A stretch of DNA of 29,396 bases from an uncultured Oscillospiraceae bacterium (GTDB lineage Bacteria > Bacillota > Clostridia > Oscillospirales > Oscillospiraceae). A model generated the notes under the pieces. It had not been told where the DNA came from. It made no database searches and saw only the letters and a list, made by a program, of their open reading frames with translations. Positions 15,673-22,112 of this stretch are shown here, in pieces (the first letter of the stretch is position 1; the number at the start of each line of letters is the position of its first letter). The stretch covers positions 1-29,396 of the forward strand of contig CAJUPS010000039.1 of the NCBI GenBank assembly GCA_910588045.1, in the 5' to 3' direction. A program made the translations under genes and the position numbers.

Positions 15673-16637
15673 GCGGATTCCTCCCTTGGCTGACTGAAAT
15701 AGAGCGCCAATGCTTCCCCGATCACACGCTCAATCTCTTTTTTGGGCGTTCCTGAAGCAAAATAGGGGGTATAGACCGCCGATTGGATGCTGAGTGCTTT
15801 GGGTGGTGGAGACGACGCCTTTTTTTGAAGGAGGCCCATGATACTGTCTTCTGTAAGCGGACCGGTCTCCGCCAGCTTTCGCACCGCCGCCATCTGCGCG
15901 TCGGCGGGCTTGCGCTGGTAGCGGAGCAGCGCGGCATGGACTGCCAGTTGGTCAGGGCCGTTCAGATAGGAGAGGGAAACAGCGGACGCCTGGGTCAGCT
16001 GCTTTTCATCTAACCGGAGTTTAAGCCCGTCACATAGACGATTGATCCGCAGATAGGTTGCTACCTGCCGCCCGGTCAGGGCGTAGTCCTCGCCCAGAAC
16101 ATCCCGGTTCTTGTACTTGTGGAAGTCACTTCCACAAGTACCGCTGCCGCGCTCTAACTCCTCCAGCTCGCGTTGAATGTCATTCCGCTTTCCCTGTGAG
16201 AACATTTCCGAGTAGCGGAGAGTCAGTACAGCCGCTTTTTCGCTGGGGAGCAAATCGCTGAAGGATCTCTGAAGCAGATTTGTCTCAACCACATACATCA
16301 TCGCTTCCGCGTCAGACAGGCCCTCTTTTACAACGCACCATGCACCTTCCAGGCCGGCGGCCTGTCCTGCGTTCATGCGGTTGTGGCCGGAGAGCATTTC
16401 ATAATCGTGCGCTGGGTCTCCGAAAATGCGGCGGACGATCAGTGGCATGAGTATCCCGTTTTGCCGGATGCTTTCCACCATATCTGAAAACCGTTCTCCA
16501 GTGTAAAGCCGAAAAGGGTGGCCTTGGAACTGGCGGATTCGGGCAAAGGCAATAAACACCAGCCGAACACCTTTTTTCGTGATTTCCTGCTCCGGGCCGC
16601 TATCCAACCCGGCGCACTCCGCTGTCAGAGAGGACAT
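15669..16637 (-). CDS. parB: ParB-type partition protein (left arm)
   Basis: The product is 322 residues from ATG 16637; the frame is open to 16736, but that part overlaps parA deeply and reads as low-complexity Arg/Pro. The nuclease-fold ParB domain is seen in RFSDMVESIRQNGILMPLIVRR, SGHNRMNAG (the GHRR box) and TNLLQRSFSDLLPSEKAAVL. A Cys/His-containing peptide TCGSDFHKYKN at ~166-176 comes just before the helix-turn-helix (EDYALTGRQVATYLRI). ParB binds parS DNA and works with ParA, its upstream neighbour, in element maintenance. The codons for TCGSDFHKY form a perfect 29-bp DNA palindrome. The parA stop lies inside its first codons, so translation is coupled. Confidence 0.9.
   Translation of the reverse strand: MSSLTAECAGLDSGPEQEITKKGVRLVFIAFARIRQFQGHPFRLYTGERFSDMVESIRQNGILMPLIVRRIFGDPAHDYEMLSGHNRMNAGQAAGLEGAWCVVKEGLSDAEAMMYVVETNLLQRSFSDLLPSEKAAVLTLRYSEMFSQGKRNDIQRELEELERGSGTCGSDFHKYKNRDVLGEDYALTGRQVATYLRINRLCDGLKLRLDEKQLTQASAVSLSYLNGPDQLAVHAALLRYQRKPADAQMAAVRKLAETGPLTEDSIMGLLQKKASSPPPKALSIQSAVYTPYFASGTPKKEIERVIGEALALYFSQPREESA
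16113..16141. repeat. perfect 29-bp palindrome inside parB (candidate parS)
   Basis: Arms GTACTTGTGGAAGT (16113-16126) and its exact complement (16128-16141) surround a single base at 16127. It lies within the parB reading frame directly before the helix-turn-helix codons. A 14-bp perfect inverted repeat is not expected by chance in coding DNA. It may be a ParB-binding site, an operator or an RNA hairpin. Confidence 0.9.
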
Positions 16638-17448
16638 GGATCGTACACCCTTCGGCGGGGGCGCGTTCCGTTTCACTTGCAAGCACCTCCTTTGCAAAGG
16701 CCCGGTATGCGCTGCTGGCCTTGGATTCAGGGGCATACTCCATCACTGTCAAGCCCCGGCTGATAGCGTCCCCAACCTTTACCGTATCGGGAATTGCCGT
16801 TTTGAACACCCGGATTTCTCCCCGAAACGCAGTTTCCACATTGGCACGCGTAGTGCGGTAAAGGTTTGTCCGCAGGTTGCAGCGGGAAAAGACAATCCCC
16901 TCAAATTGGATATGGGGATTTAACCGCCGCCTGTTTTTCAAGACGCTGGCAATCAGATCGCTCAGACCCTCTGTGGAGTAGAACTCCGGGCAGATGGGAA
17001 CAAGCACGCTGTCCGCCGCTGTCAGGGCATTGGTCATAAGGGGGCTGGCGGCCCGGTTGGTATCAATGAGGATGTAATCGTAGTGCGCGCGGAGTGGGGA
17101 AAGGATCTCCTGCAAAAAGCGCTCCGTCCCCATTTCTGTAAGCAGGCTGGTCTCCAGCTTGCCCAAGTTCTTGCTGCCGGGGATCAGGTCTGCTTTGCCG
17201 CACCGCTGAATGTAGCTGCTGGGAACGGGCAGATCCTGGTCCTCCAGCAGGCAGGCCATGACGCCGCTGATGTCCATTCCTACAGCTTGTCCATCAGGAA
17301 GAAGCGTGGAGGTCAGATTGATCTGCGGGTCGAAATCTACGCAGAGGACACGCCGCCCCTGTTCGGCCAGTAAATAGGATAAATGCTGGCAGATTGTGGT
17401 CTTGGTTACGCCGCCCTTCTGATTGGCAACGGTGATAATTCTACACAT
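16600..17448 (-). CDS. parA: ParA-type partition ATPase
   Basis: The product is 282 residues from ATG 17448, chosen because the ParA fold begins there (MCRIITVANQKGGVTKTT); the 14 extra upstream residues in the longer frame have no support. The deviant Walker A is KGGVTKTT (~10-17), followed by VLCVDFDPQINLT (Walker A' Asp) and YDYILIDTNRAASP (Walker B). This is the full ATP-binding set of MinD/ParA proteins that move ParB-bound DNA. The Gly usually seen in KGGVGKTT is Thr here, as in several plasmid ParAs. It is followed by parB with a 38-nt overlap. The N-terminal part overlaps the dead recombinase frame, so this operon appears to have been joined at that point. Confidence 0.93.
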   Translation of the reverse strand: MCRIITVANQKGGVTKTTICQHLSYLLAEQGRRVLCVDFDPQINLTSTLLPDGQAVGMDISGVMACLLEDQDLPVPSSYIQRCGKADLIPGSKNLGKLETSLLTEMGTERFLQEILSPLRAHYDYILIDTNRAASPLMTNALTAADSVLVPICPEFYSTEGLSDLIASVLKNRRRLNPHIQFEGIVFSRCNLRTNLYRTTRANVETAFRGEIRVFKTAIPDTVKVGDAISRGLTVMEYAPESKASSAYRAFAKEVLASETERAPAEGCTIHVLSDSGVRRVG

Positions 17449-17759
17449 TTCCTTATCAGCCTCCCATATGGCCCGTTGATTTCGGGCCAAATAAAAATTA
17501 GGACCAAATCAGGAAAGCCTTGTGGGGCAAGCACTTCCTGACTTGTTCCTAATATAATCCTTTCATCGATATATCCGGAACAGTATGTCCAATTTGGTTT
17601 GCTCTGGATAAATTCGGTGTAATATTGCACCTGATTCTCCAGACTGTTAAGCTGCTCATCCTTGTCGGTGGACACTCTGGCATAAAAGGTCACTCGAAGG
17701 GGAAGGTCATAGATGGACTTCCCCTTCCGCATCTCAGTCCGTATCCGGTGTACATTCAT
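17406..17759 (-). pseudogene. truncated serine recombinase (N-terminal fragment)
   Basis: The frame encodes 117 residues. Residues ~20-66 match the start of a large serine recombinase: VTFYARVSTDKDEQLNSLENQ, with the catalytic Ser in RVST, then YYTEFIQSKPNWTYCSGYIDE. After ERIILGTSQ the expected GISGT-type continuation is lost and the frame runs into unrelated residues before stopping inside parA. The rest of the catalytic domain and the DNA-binding domains are absent. It is a remnant of a Tn-type integrase, and its break is a likely old recombination joint next to parA. Translation may still occur, but recombination activity is not expected. Confidence 0.75.
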
Positions 17760-17928
17760 ACTCGTTCGCCTCCTCTGTCAAGCACACAGGATACCGGAAG
17801 AAGTCCGGAAAGTCTATTGAGGAATGTACCAAATCTAATGCGCTGGAATAGGTGGATTTTGATATAAGTCCTATGGATAAAATGCGTTCCAGCAGGACGC
17901 TTATCAGTTCTCGCTGTGCGCTGTCCAC
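17734..17928 (-). CDS. small ORF upstream of the recombinase remnant
   Basis: The product is 64 residues, with a GTG start at 17928 and GAGGTGAT 5 nt upstream. It overlaps the recombinase fragment by 26 nt. Its N-terminal half is helical (AQRELISVLLERILSIGLISKSTYSSALDLV). Short helical proteins are often found in front of clostridial serine recombinases, and this one may be left from the same integration module. No function is known. Confidence 0.55.
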   Translation of the reverse strand: MDSAQRELISVLLERILSIGLISKSTYSSALDLVHSSIDFPDFFRYPVCLTEEANEYECTPDTD

Positions 17929-17964
17929 TTTGCATCACCTCGATTCATGGATATGCTTTCCGGC

Positions 17965-17999
17965 AAAAAAAATGCCAGGCAACCGATTTTTGCCTGGCA
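17965..17999 (-). terminator. rho-independent terminator of the HipA-like operon
   Basis: A perfect 10-bp stem (TGCCAGGCAA, 17973-17982, with 17990-17999) and a 7-base loop are followed on the minus strand by eight T residues (17972-17965). It lies 10 nt after the stop of the HipA-like kinase gene. Confidence 0.9.
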
Positions 18000-18008
18000 C
18001 TCACATTT

Positions 18009-18827
18009 TTACAGTTTTTTCTGCCTTGTCAGGATACATGTCTCTGCTCGCTCCGAAATGAGACCGCGATCCCGCTGCGGGTAGTATTCCAGAATTGGCT
18101 GCAAGACCGTGCGGATGTCTTCTAAATGCAGCTTTGGCATTGCCAGCTGCGCTCCGTACAGGCTCCGCGCCGTATTCATCTGCCGGGTAAAGGTAGTGTG
18201 GAACGGTCTGGCCTGTAAAGCGGAAATCAGTGCAGGCCGCGCAATGTCCATTTGCGACATCTGTGTATTGGACAGCAGACCCGCACCGTTGTCAAAAATG
18301 GGGCAGTAGTCATAATTGCCGCCTTGTTCTATCACAGCAATATTGTTCAAATGCCGGTCGTCATTACAGAACAGAGCATCGACCTCAAAAAGCAACGTCA
18401 AATATTGCGGAAACAGTTCCAATCCAGTAAACTCTGCTGTTGCCTCCGCCAGAAATGCAATCCGTTTTTTATCACTGGGGAGTCGCGTCAATTTCTCACG
18501 CAGCGGCATCCCCAGATAGTTGGTCAGTAGTCGGTTAATCGTGATAAGAGCCTGTCCGGGCCGCAGAAAATTTTTACTGGAACAACCCGTGCGCACCCGC
18601 CTATGAACCCGCAGGCGTTCCATTCGATAACGTACAAAGGTAAACGGTGTGTCAATTTCAATATTGCTCTGCTCCAGAAACGTGGAAACCGTCGTCTCCG
18701 CCAATGCCTCATATCCAAATTGATCCAGTTTGTACCAGAAACCTGTCTCCTGGTCGTACCATTTTTCCTGATTTCCCTTTGAAGAAGTCTCAGCAATCTT
18801 TTCATCCGACACAAGTTGAATCGTCAC
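18009..18827 (-). CDS. HipA-like kinase (toxin candidate)
   Basis: The product is 272 residues. The kinase catalytic loop is seen as CNDDRHLNNIAVI (~154-166) and the metal-binding motif as PIFDNGAGLL (~177-185), the pattern of HipA-family Ser/Thr kinases, which in other bacteria phosphorylate translation factors or tRNA synthetases and cause growth arrest. The N-terminal part has KWYDQETGFWYKLDQFGYEALAE, resembling the HipA nucleotide-binding lobe. It is shorter than classical HipA (~440 residues) because the N-terminal region is encoded by the upstream gene, whose stop overlaps its start (ATGA). A strong terminator follows. An element-addiction role is inferred. Confidence 0.8.
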   Translation of the reverse strand: MTIQLVSDEKIAETSSKGNQEKWYDQETGFWYKLDQFGYEALAETTVSTFLEQSNIEIDTPFTFVRYRMERLRVHRRVRTGCSSKNFLRPGQALITINRLLTNYLGMPLREKLTRLPSDKKRIAFLAEATAEFTGLELFPQYLTLLFEVDALFCNDDRHLNNIAVIEQGGNYDYCPIFDNGAGLLSNTQMSQMDIARPALISALQARPFHTTFTRQMNTARSLYGAQLAMPKLHLEDIRTVLQPILEYYPQRDRGLISERAETCILTRQKKL

Positions 18828-19363
18828 TTCATCACCTCAATAGTCAGCCATTGCTGATCCTCCGCCATTTGTCCGCCTGTTTTCTCAATAATAGCTAACG
18901 GATCATATTCCTCCAGTCCCAGTGTCTCTAAATACTCTCGCAGTCCGGAGCGCTGTCGTGGAATGCAGCGTTCTGAAAGGAACTCCTGGAAATCCCCCCA
19001 GTCTGGAAGCGCATTGTTTCCAAACGCAGTTTTTACAGGTGAAACGGCCTGGTTCTCAACTACCACCATCTGACTGGTCAGATCCGCGTAGATGGAAGAA
19101 CAGAGCTCCTCACCGTCATAAAGCCGCAGGATTCTGACATCATGGTCAAGCATGTTCTGCTGTACCGCAAAGTCAGGGCCGCTGATGCGGCGAGATAGTG
19201 TGATCCTGGTCCCGTCAAAAGACAGTGCAAGTTCCCGACACTCATCGGTAATCCCCATCTCTTCCAGCCATGTCTTAGGTGGGGTGACTTTACAGGCTTT
19301 AGAGTTTTTGGAGGCCGTTCCTCCAGCAGAACTGATATTGATTTTTGCTGTGCGCTGCTCCAT
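18824..19363 (-). CDS. HipA-system partner with AbrB/MazE-like N-terminus
   Basis: The product is 179 residues. Residues ~6-55 (AKINISSAGGTASKNSKACKVTPPKTWLEEMGI, then LALSFDGTRITLSRR) look like an AbrB/MazE swapped-hairpin DNA-binding fold, as in antitoxins. Residues ~75-165 (LYDGEELCSSIYADL, FLSERCIPRQRSGLREYLETLGL) resemble the N-terminal subdomain of HipA. The protein may therefore join an antitoxin DNA-binding domain to a piece that belongs to the kinase in other systems. It begins at ATG 19363 (AGGTGAT upstream) right after a consensus promoter with a palindrome in its spacer, which fits self-repression. An overlapping stop-start couples it to the kinase. Confidence 0.7.
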   Translation of the reverse strand: MEQRTAKINISSAGGTASKNSKACKVTPPKTWLEEMGITDECRELALSFDGTRITLSRRISGPDFAVQQNMLDHDVRILRLYDGEELCSSIYADLTSQMVVVENQAVSPVKTAFGNNALPDWGDFQEFLSERCIPRQRSGLREYLETLGLEEYDPLAIIEKTGGQMAEDQQWLTIEVMK

Positions 19364-19380
19364 ACGATCACCTCTGCTAT

Positions 19381-19409
19381 ATTATACGCGATTCGGCACG
19401 AATAATCAA
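19381..19409 (-). promoter_or_regulatory. promoter with palindromic operator for the HipA-like operon
   Basis: On the minus strand, -35 TTGATT (19409-19404) and -10 TATAAT (19386-19381) are spaced by 17 bases. The spacer contains ATTCG-TGC-CGAAT (19391-19403), a dyad suited to a repressor dimer. The AbrB-like first gene is the likely binder. Confidence 0.75.
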
Positions 19410-19425
19410 GAATTTGTTTTAGAGC

Positions 19426-19791
19426 TCAACAACGGCGCGATACGATGCGTCCCTCAACCGTGTCCCACACTTCAATGCCCATACGCTCAAAAAATGCGGC
19501 AGCATAAAAGCTTTCCTCCGGTACACGACCAATGCAAGCAAATCGTGGAACCAAAAGGACATCAAACTTTTTCTGCTCCGCGCCTGCGCGGAGCTCCAGA
19601 AGTGCATCTTCCGTTTTCTCTGGTCCTGACTCGTCATCAAGGCATTCCCAAAATTCGCGGACAGGGTGCCATCCGTACTGCTCTGCAAATGTTAAGCATA
19701 TGTCCCGCTGACGATCTAGCGCAGGCTTATCCTGGGGTAAGGTTGTGTCTGTTCGGTAGAGTAGACACACGCGCTTTGTGTAGTTGTTCAT
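19426..19791 (-). CDS. stand-alone resolvase-fold protein lacking the catalytic serine
   Basis: The product is 121 residues, with ATG 19791 and GGAGG 6 nt upstream. The order of elements matches the N-terminal domain of serine recombinases: VCLLYRTDTTL strand, LDRQRDICLTFAEQYGW (usual LxxQ helix), FWECLDDESGPEK, then ALLELRAGAEQKKFDVLLVPRFACIGR (usual D-LxV-..R-SR segment) and FFERMGIEVWDTVEG. The catalytic R-x-S motif is replaced by YRTDTT and no DNA-binding domain follows, so it should not recombine DNA alone. It could regulate or bridge another recombinase, or be decayed but still open. It is transcribed toward the HipA-like operon, which has its own promoter. Confidence 0.7.
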   Translation of the reverse strand: MNNYTKRVCLLYRTDTTLPQDKPALDRQRDICLTFAEQYGWHPVREFWECLDDESGPEKTEDALLELRAGAEQKKFDVLLVPRFACIGRVPEESFYAAAFFERMGIEVWDTVEGRIVSRRC

Positions 19792-19832
19792 AAAAACCTC
19801 CCGTGTAGTAATAATTTTCCTATAGGCATCTC

Positions 19833-19875
19833 ATTATAAAAGGTTCGGACGCCCTGTATGAGAATCCAAACCTTT
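19833..19875 (-). promoter_or_regulatory. -10 box and 11-bp inverted repeat upstream of the resolvase-like gene
   Basis: TATAAT on the minus strand (19838-19833) is directly preceded by an inverted repeat: 19839-19849 pairs with 19865-19875 over 11 bp (one G-U in RNA), with a 15-base loop. No good -35 box is seen. The repeat may be an operator or an RNA stem. Confidence 0.45.
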
Positions 19876-19878
19876 GGC

Positions 19879-19900
19879 CTCCCAGCTGAGCTATACCCCC
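19879..19900 (-). pseudogene. 5' fragment of a tRNA (tRNA-Ala-like)
   Basis: Minus-strand GGGGGTATAGCTCAGCTGGG(AG) equals the acceptor strand, the two-base joint and the D-arm start of a bacterial tRNA, most like tRNA-Ala(TGC/GGC). The anticodon arm, T-arm and 3' acceptor are missing; the sequence switches after 22 bases to the inverted repeat at 19839-19875. It looks like a recombination scar from a tRNA-linked junction. Confidence 0.6.
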
Positions 19901-20106
19901 ATATTTGATTTTTACCCTACATATTTGGTGTTTTGTGGAACTAAATTTTAGTGAACTTCCAGATTTTGCTTCTGTTTTTCTATTTTATCGCACTTTTCCT
20001 CCTTGCTTCTAATCCAGTTTGAGGCTACTTCCACGATTTTGAACTTTCCTCTCACAAAAAAGAGGTAAGGTGTGCGATTTCGGATTGGTTGACTTCAGCA
20101 ACCATA

Positions 20107-20139
20107 CCGCCATCGTCGCACAACGTGCGATGATGGCGG
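20107..20139. repeat. 15-bp hairpin in the junction region
   Basis: CCGCCATCGTCGCAC pairs with 20125-20139 over 15 bp (one G-T) around a 3-base loop AAC. It is followed by the AT dyad AAATTTTAAATTT rather than a T-run, so it is not a classic terminator on the plus strand. An oriT-type, operator or bidirectional terminator role is possible. Confidence 0.7.
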
Positions 20140-20431
20140 CGAAATTTTAAATTTGAACCAAAAGAAATTACCAGCCATCAGGAGCTTTTATAGGATGTTA
20201 TTAAATCCTCTGAAACGCCTGGAAACACAAGGGTTTAAGCAAGTCAACACCCTGTTCCCTGTTATCCGGTCCCACCCTCTGTTAAGGGCTTTACGGGAGC
20301 TGGCAAGGGAAAAATCAAGGGAAGATGCAGGATTTTGGAGCGTCAAGGATATGGCAAGCGTGGGCTGTCGTGATGTGACCAGCCAGCAAACTTGCACCCT
20401 GTATCGGCCCTTCAACTTCATACACGACCAG

Positions 20432-20461
20432 AAAACGGACATCGGAAGATGCCCGTTTTTT
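20432..20461 (+). terminator. leader terminator just before right-arm parB
   Basis: AAAACGGACATC (20432-20443) pairs with 20448-20459 with one A-C mismatch and a GGAA loop; a run of six T (20456-20461) overlaps the stem end. It ends only 22 nt before the parB start, so parB-operon transcription must pass it, suggesting attenuation or a separate short leader RNA. Confidence 0.75.
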
Positions 20462-20483
20462 CATTCTCTGGAGGTGAGATATT

Positions 20484-21428
20484 TTGAGCAGTCCTAACAC
20501 ATCCCCTCCCAAGCGGCGGGGCAGACCGCCCAAGGTACGGGAGGCCCCCGCCCCCGCGCCGCAGCCCCAGGGCGAGATGGTGGTCCCCATTCCCCTGGCG
20601 GAGCTGCACCCGTTTCCCAACCACCCGTTCAAAGTGAGGGATGATGAAGCTATGAAAGAGACCACCGCAAGCGTGAAAGAAAATGGTGTGCTGACCCCGG
20701 CCATCGTCCGCCCCCGCGAGGGAGGCGGCTATGAGATCATAGCGGGCCACCGCCGCAAGCACGCCTGTGAACTGGCGGGGCTGTCCGCGCTGCCAGCCCT
20801 GGTCCGCAGTCTGGACGATGATACCGCCACTATTCTGATGGTGGACAGCAACATCCAGCGGGAGAACATCCTGCCCAGCGAGAGGGCGCAGGCATATAAA
20901 ATGAAGCTGGAAGCCATCAAGCGCCGCGCCGGGAGGCCCACCAAAGAGGCCGAAAATAATTCGCCGAAAATTTCGGCGAATTTCCGCAGCGATGATGAAA
21001 TCGGCGCGGCAATGGGCGTGAGCGGCGATACCGTCCGCAATTACATTTCCCTTACCCAGCTGGTCCCGGAGCTTCAGCAGATGGTGGATGATAAGAAGAT
21101 CGCGCTGTCCCCTGCCTACCAGATCGCCGCCTTGAAGCCGGAGGAACAGGCGCTTTTGGTGGAGACCATCGAAAGCGAACAGGCCACCCCCTCCGTCTCC
21201 CAGGCCCAGCGCATGAAGAAGTTAAGCCAGTCCGGGGAGCTGAACGAGGACACCATGCTCTCCATCCTGTCGGCGGAGAAGAAGCCGGAGGTGGACAAAA
21301 TCGTGCTGACCGCCGATACCCTCCGCAAATACTTCCCCCGCTCCTATACGCCCCGGAAGATGGAGGAGACCATCATCAAGCTGTTGGAGGCGTGGCAGAA
21401 GAAGCGCCAGCGCAGTCAGGAACGCTAA
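20484..21428 (+). CDS. parB: ParB-type protein (right arm, CTn core)
   Basis: The product is 314 residues, starting at TTG 20484 with GGAGGTG 7 nt upstream. After a basic, Pro-rich N-terminus (~1-30) comes the ParB nuclease-like domain: AELHPFPNHPF, VKENGVLTPAIVRP, AGHRRKHACELAG (GHRR box, ~90) and VDSNIQRENILPSERAQAYKM. The helix-turn-helix is DDEIGAAMGVSGDTVRNYISL (~169-189). The C-terminal part is helical and basic. It heads the conserved CTn/Tn1549-type transfer operon and may act in maintenance, DNA binding or regulation; no parA is adjacent. The codons just before the helix-turn-helix form a 25-bp palindrome. The protein differs strongly from the left-arm ParB. Confidence 0.92.
   Translation: MSSPNTSPPKRRGRPPKVREAPAPAPQPQGEMVVPIPLAELHPFPNHPFKVRDDEAMKETTASVKENGVLTPAIVRPREGGGYEIIAGHRRKHACELAGLSALPALVRSLDDDTATILMVDSNIQRENILPSERAQAYKMKLEAIKRRAGRPTKEAENNSPKISANFRSDDEIGAAMGVSGDTVRNYISLTQLVPELQQMVDDKKIALSPAYQIAALKPEEQALLVETIESEQATPSVSQAQRMKKLSQSGELNEDTMLSILSAEKKPEVDKIVLTADTLRKYFPRSYTPRKMEETIIKLLEAWQKKRQRSQER
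20958..20982. repeat. perfect 25-bp palindrome inside right-arm parB (candidate parS)
   Basis: AATTCGCCGAAA (20958-20969) and its exact complement (20971-20982) flank one central A. The codons read NNSPKISANF, directly before the helix-turn-helix segment, the same place as the palindrome in the left parB. Confidence 0.9.
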
Positions 21429-21448
21429 CTGAATATAGGACAGATACG

Positions 21449-21479
21449 CCGGACAGGGAAGCTCTCTGCCCGGTTTTTT
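21449..21479 (+). terminator. terminator after right-arm parB
   Basis: An 11-bp stem CCGGACAGGGA / TCTCTGCCCGG (one A-C mismatch, one G-U) with a 3-base loop is followed by TTTTTT. It separates parB from the transfer genes, which then need read-through or another promoter. Confidence 0.85.
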
Positions 21480-21503
21480 CGTGTCCGGGAAAGGAGAAGC
21501 ACG

Positions 21504-22112
21504 TTGTATATCAACACATTCCAATATAAGCCGGAGCATGTGGATTGCAGGCTCTGCACCGAGTACGCCGGTAAAAAGAAGGGCTGCACCGCCCAGGGCT
21601 GTCCCTGGCTGGCGGAACGGATCGAGGCCGGTGTGGTGGGATATGAGGAGGCCGTTATGGAGACGTTCCCCCGCAATGCCCACCTGGACGCCCGCCTGCA
21701 TACGGCCATCCGGCGCTTTACCGGGTCCCTGTTCCTCTCCCCCGCCCACCAGGGCCGCATGGAGCGGCTGAAAGCGCGGGAAGGCTTCCGCCGGAAGCGG
21801 GACACCCCGGCCTACTTCGCCGCCATGTATCTGCTCACCGCCAATGATGACCTCTTTCTCCGGTCTGCCAACTGCTTTTGCAGGCACGGCATTGAGTTTG
21901 ACTATGGGACGCTGAAAGACATCTCTCCCCATTGCTACACCCTGTTCTCTGCGGCGCGGGACATCTATGCGGAGGGGTCCGGCGTGGCCCTGACCGACCT
22001 TGCCAACAGCGAGGTGGTGGACACCCTGGCTTTCAGCCTGATCGTCAACGCCCTTCTGGTGGCCCGGTACGGCCCCGCCGTGCTGGAGATCAAGGAAAGG
22101 AGCCGCAAATGA
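21504..22112 (+). CDS. Cys-cluster protein of unknown function, CTn core
   Basis: The product is 202 residues, with TTG start 21504 and AAGGAG 7 nt upstream. Near the N-terminus CRLCTEYAGKKKGCTAQGCPW contains four Cys spaced as a likely zinc site. The rest is mostly helical with scattered Cys/His (NCFCRHGIEFDYG). No known catalytic motif is recognised. It follows parB and its terminator and overlaps the next gene (ATGA), a conserved arrangement in CTn-type elements. A DNA- or protein-binding role is plausible because of the Cys cluster only. Confidence 0.7.
   Translation: MYINTFQYKPEHVDCRLCTEYAGKKKGCTAQGCPWLAERIEAGVVGYEEAVMETFPRNAHLDARLHTAIRRFTGSLFLSPAHQGRMERLKAREGFRRKRDTPAYFAAMYLLTANDDLFLRSANCFCRHGIEFDYGTLKDISPHCYTLFSAARDIYAEGSGVALTDLANSEVVDTLAFSLIVNALLVARYGPAVLEIKERSRK

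Larger units (their letters stand above)
19901..20483. other. AT-rich junction between the two arms, no convincing gene
   Basis: This stretch is clearly more AT-rich than either arm. It contains a repeated 7-mer ATATTTG (about 19902 and 19921), a pair of imperfect direct repeats ACTTCCAgATTTTG / ACTTCCAcGATTTTG (about 19955 and 20026), a short TGGTTG/CAACCA stem (about 20085-20105), a 15-bp hairpin at 20107-20139 and a terminator at 20432-20461. The open frame 20153-20497 begins at TTG without a ribosome site and runs through the terminator, so I do not call it. The segment probably holds the promoter and leader of the right-arm operon and might include an origin of transfer. Confidence 0.5.

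Noticed and set aside
16113..16141. Reading the parB palindrome as a rho-independent terminator
   Set aside because: No T-run, and it sits in the middle of an intact coding frame.
20153..20497. 114-residue frame in the junction, TTG start
   Set aside because: No ribosome site and its 3' part contains the terminator at 20432-20461 and the parB ribosome site.
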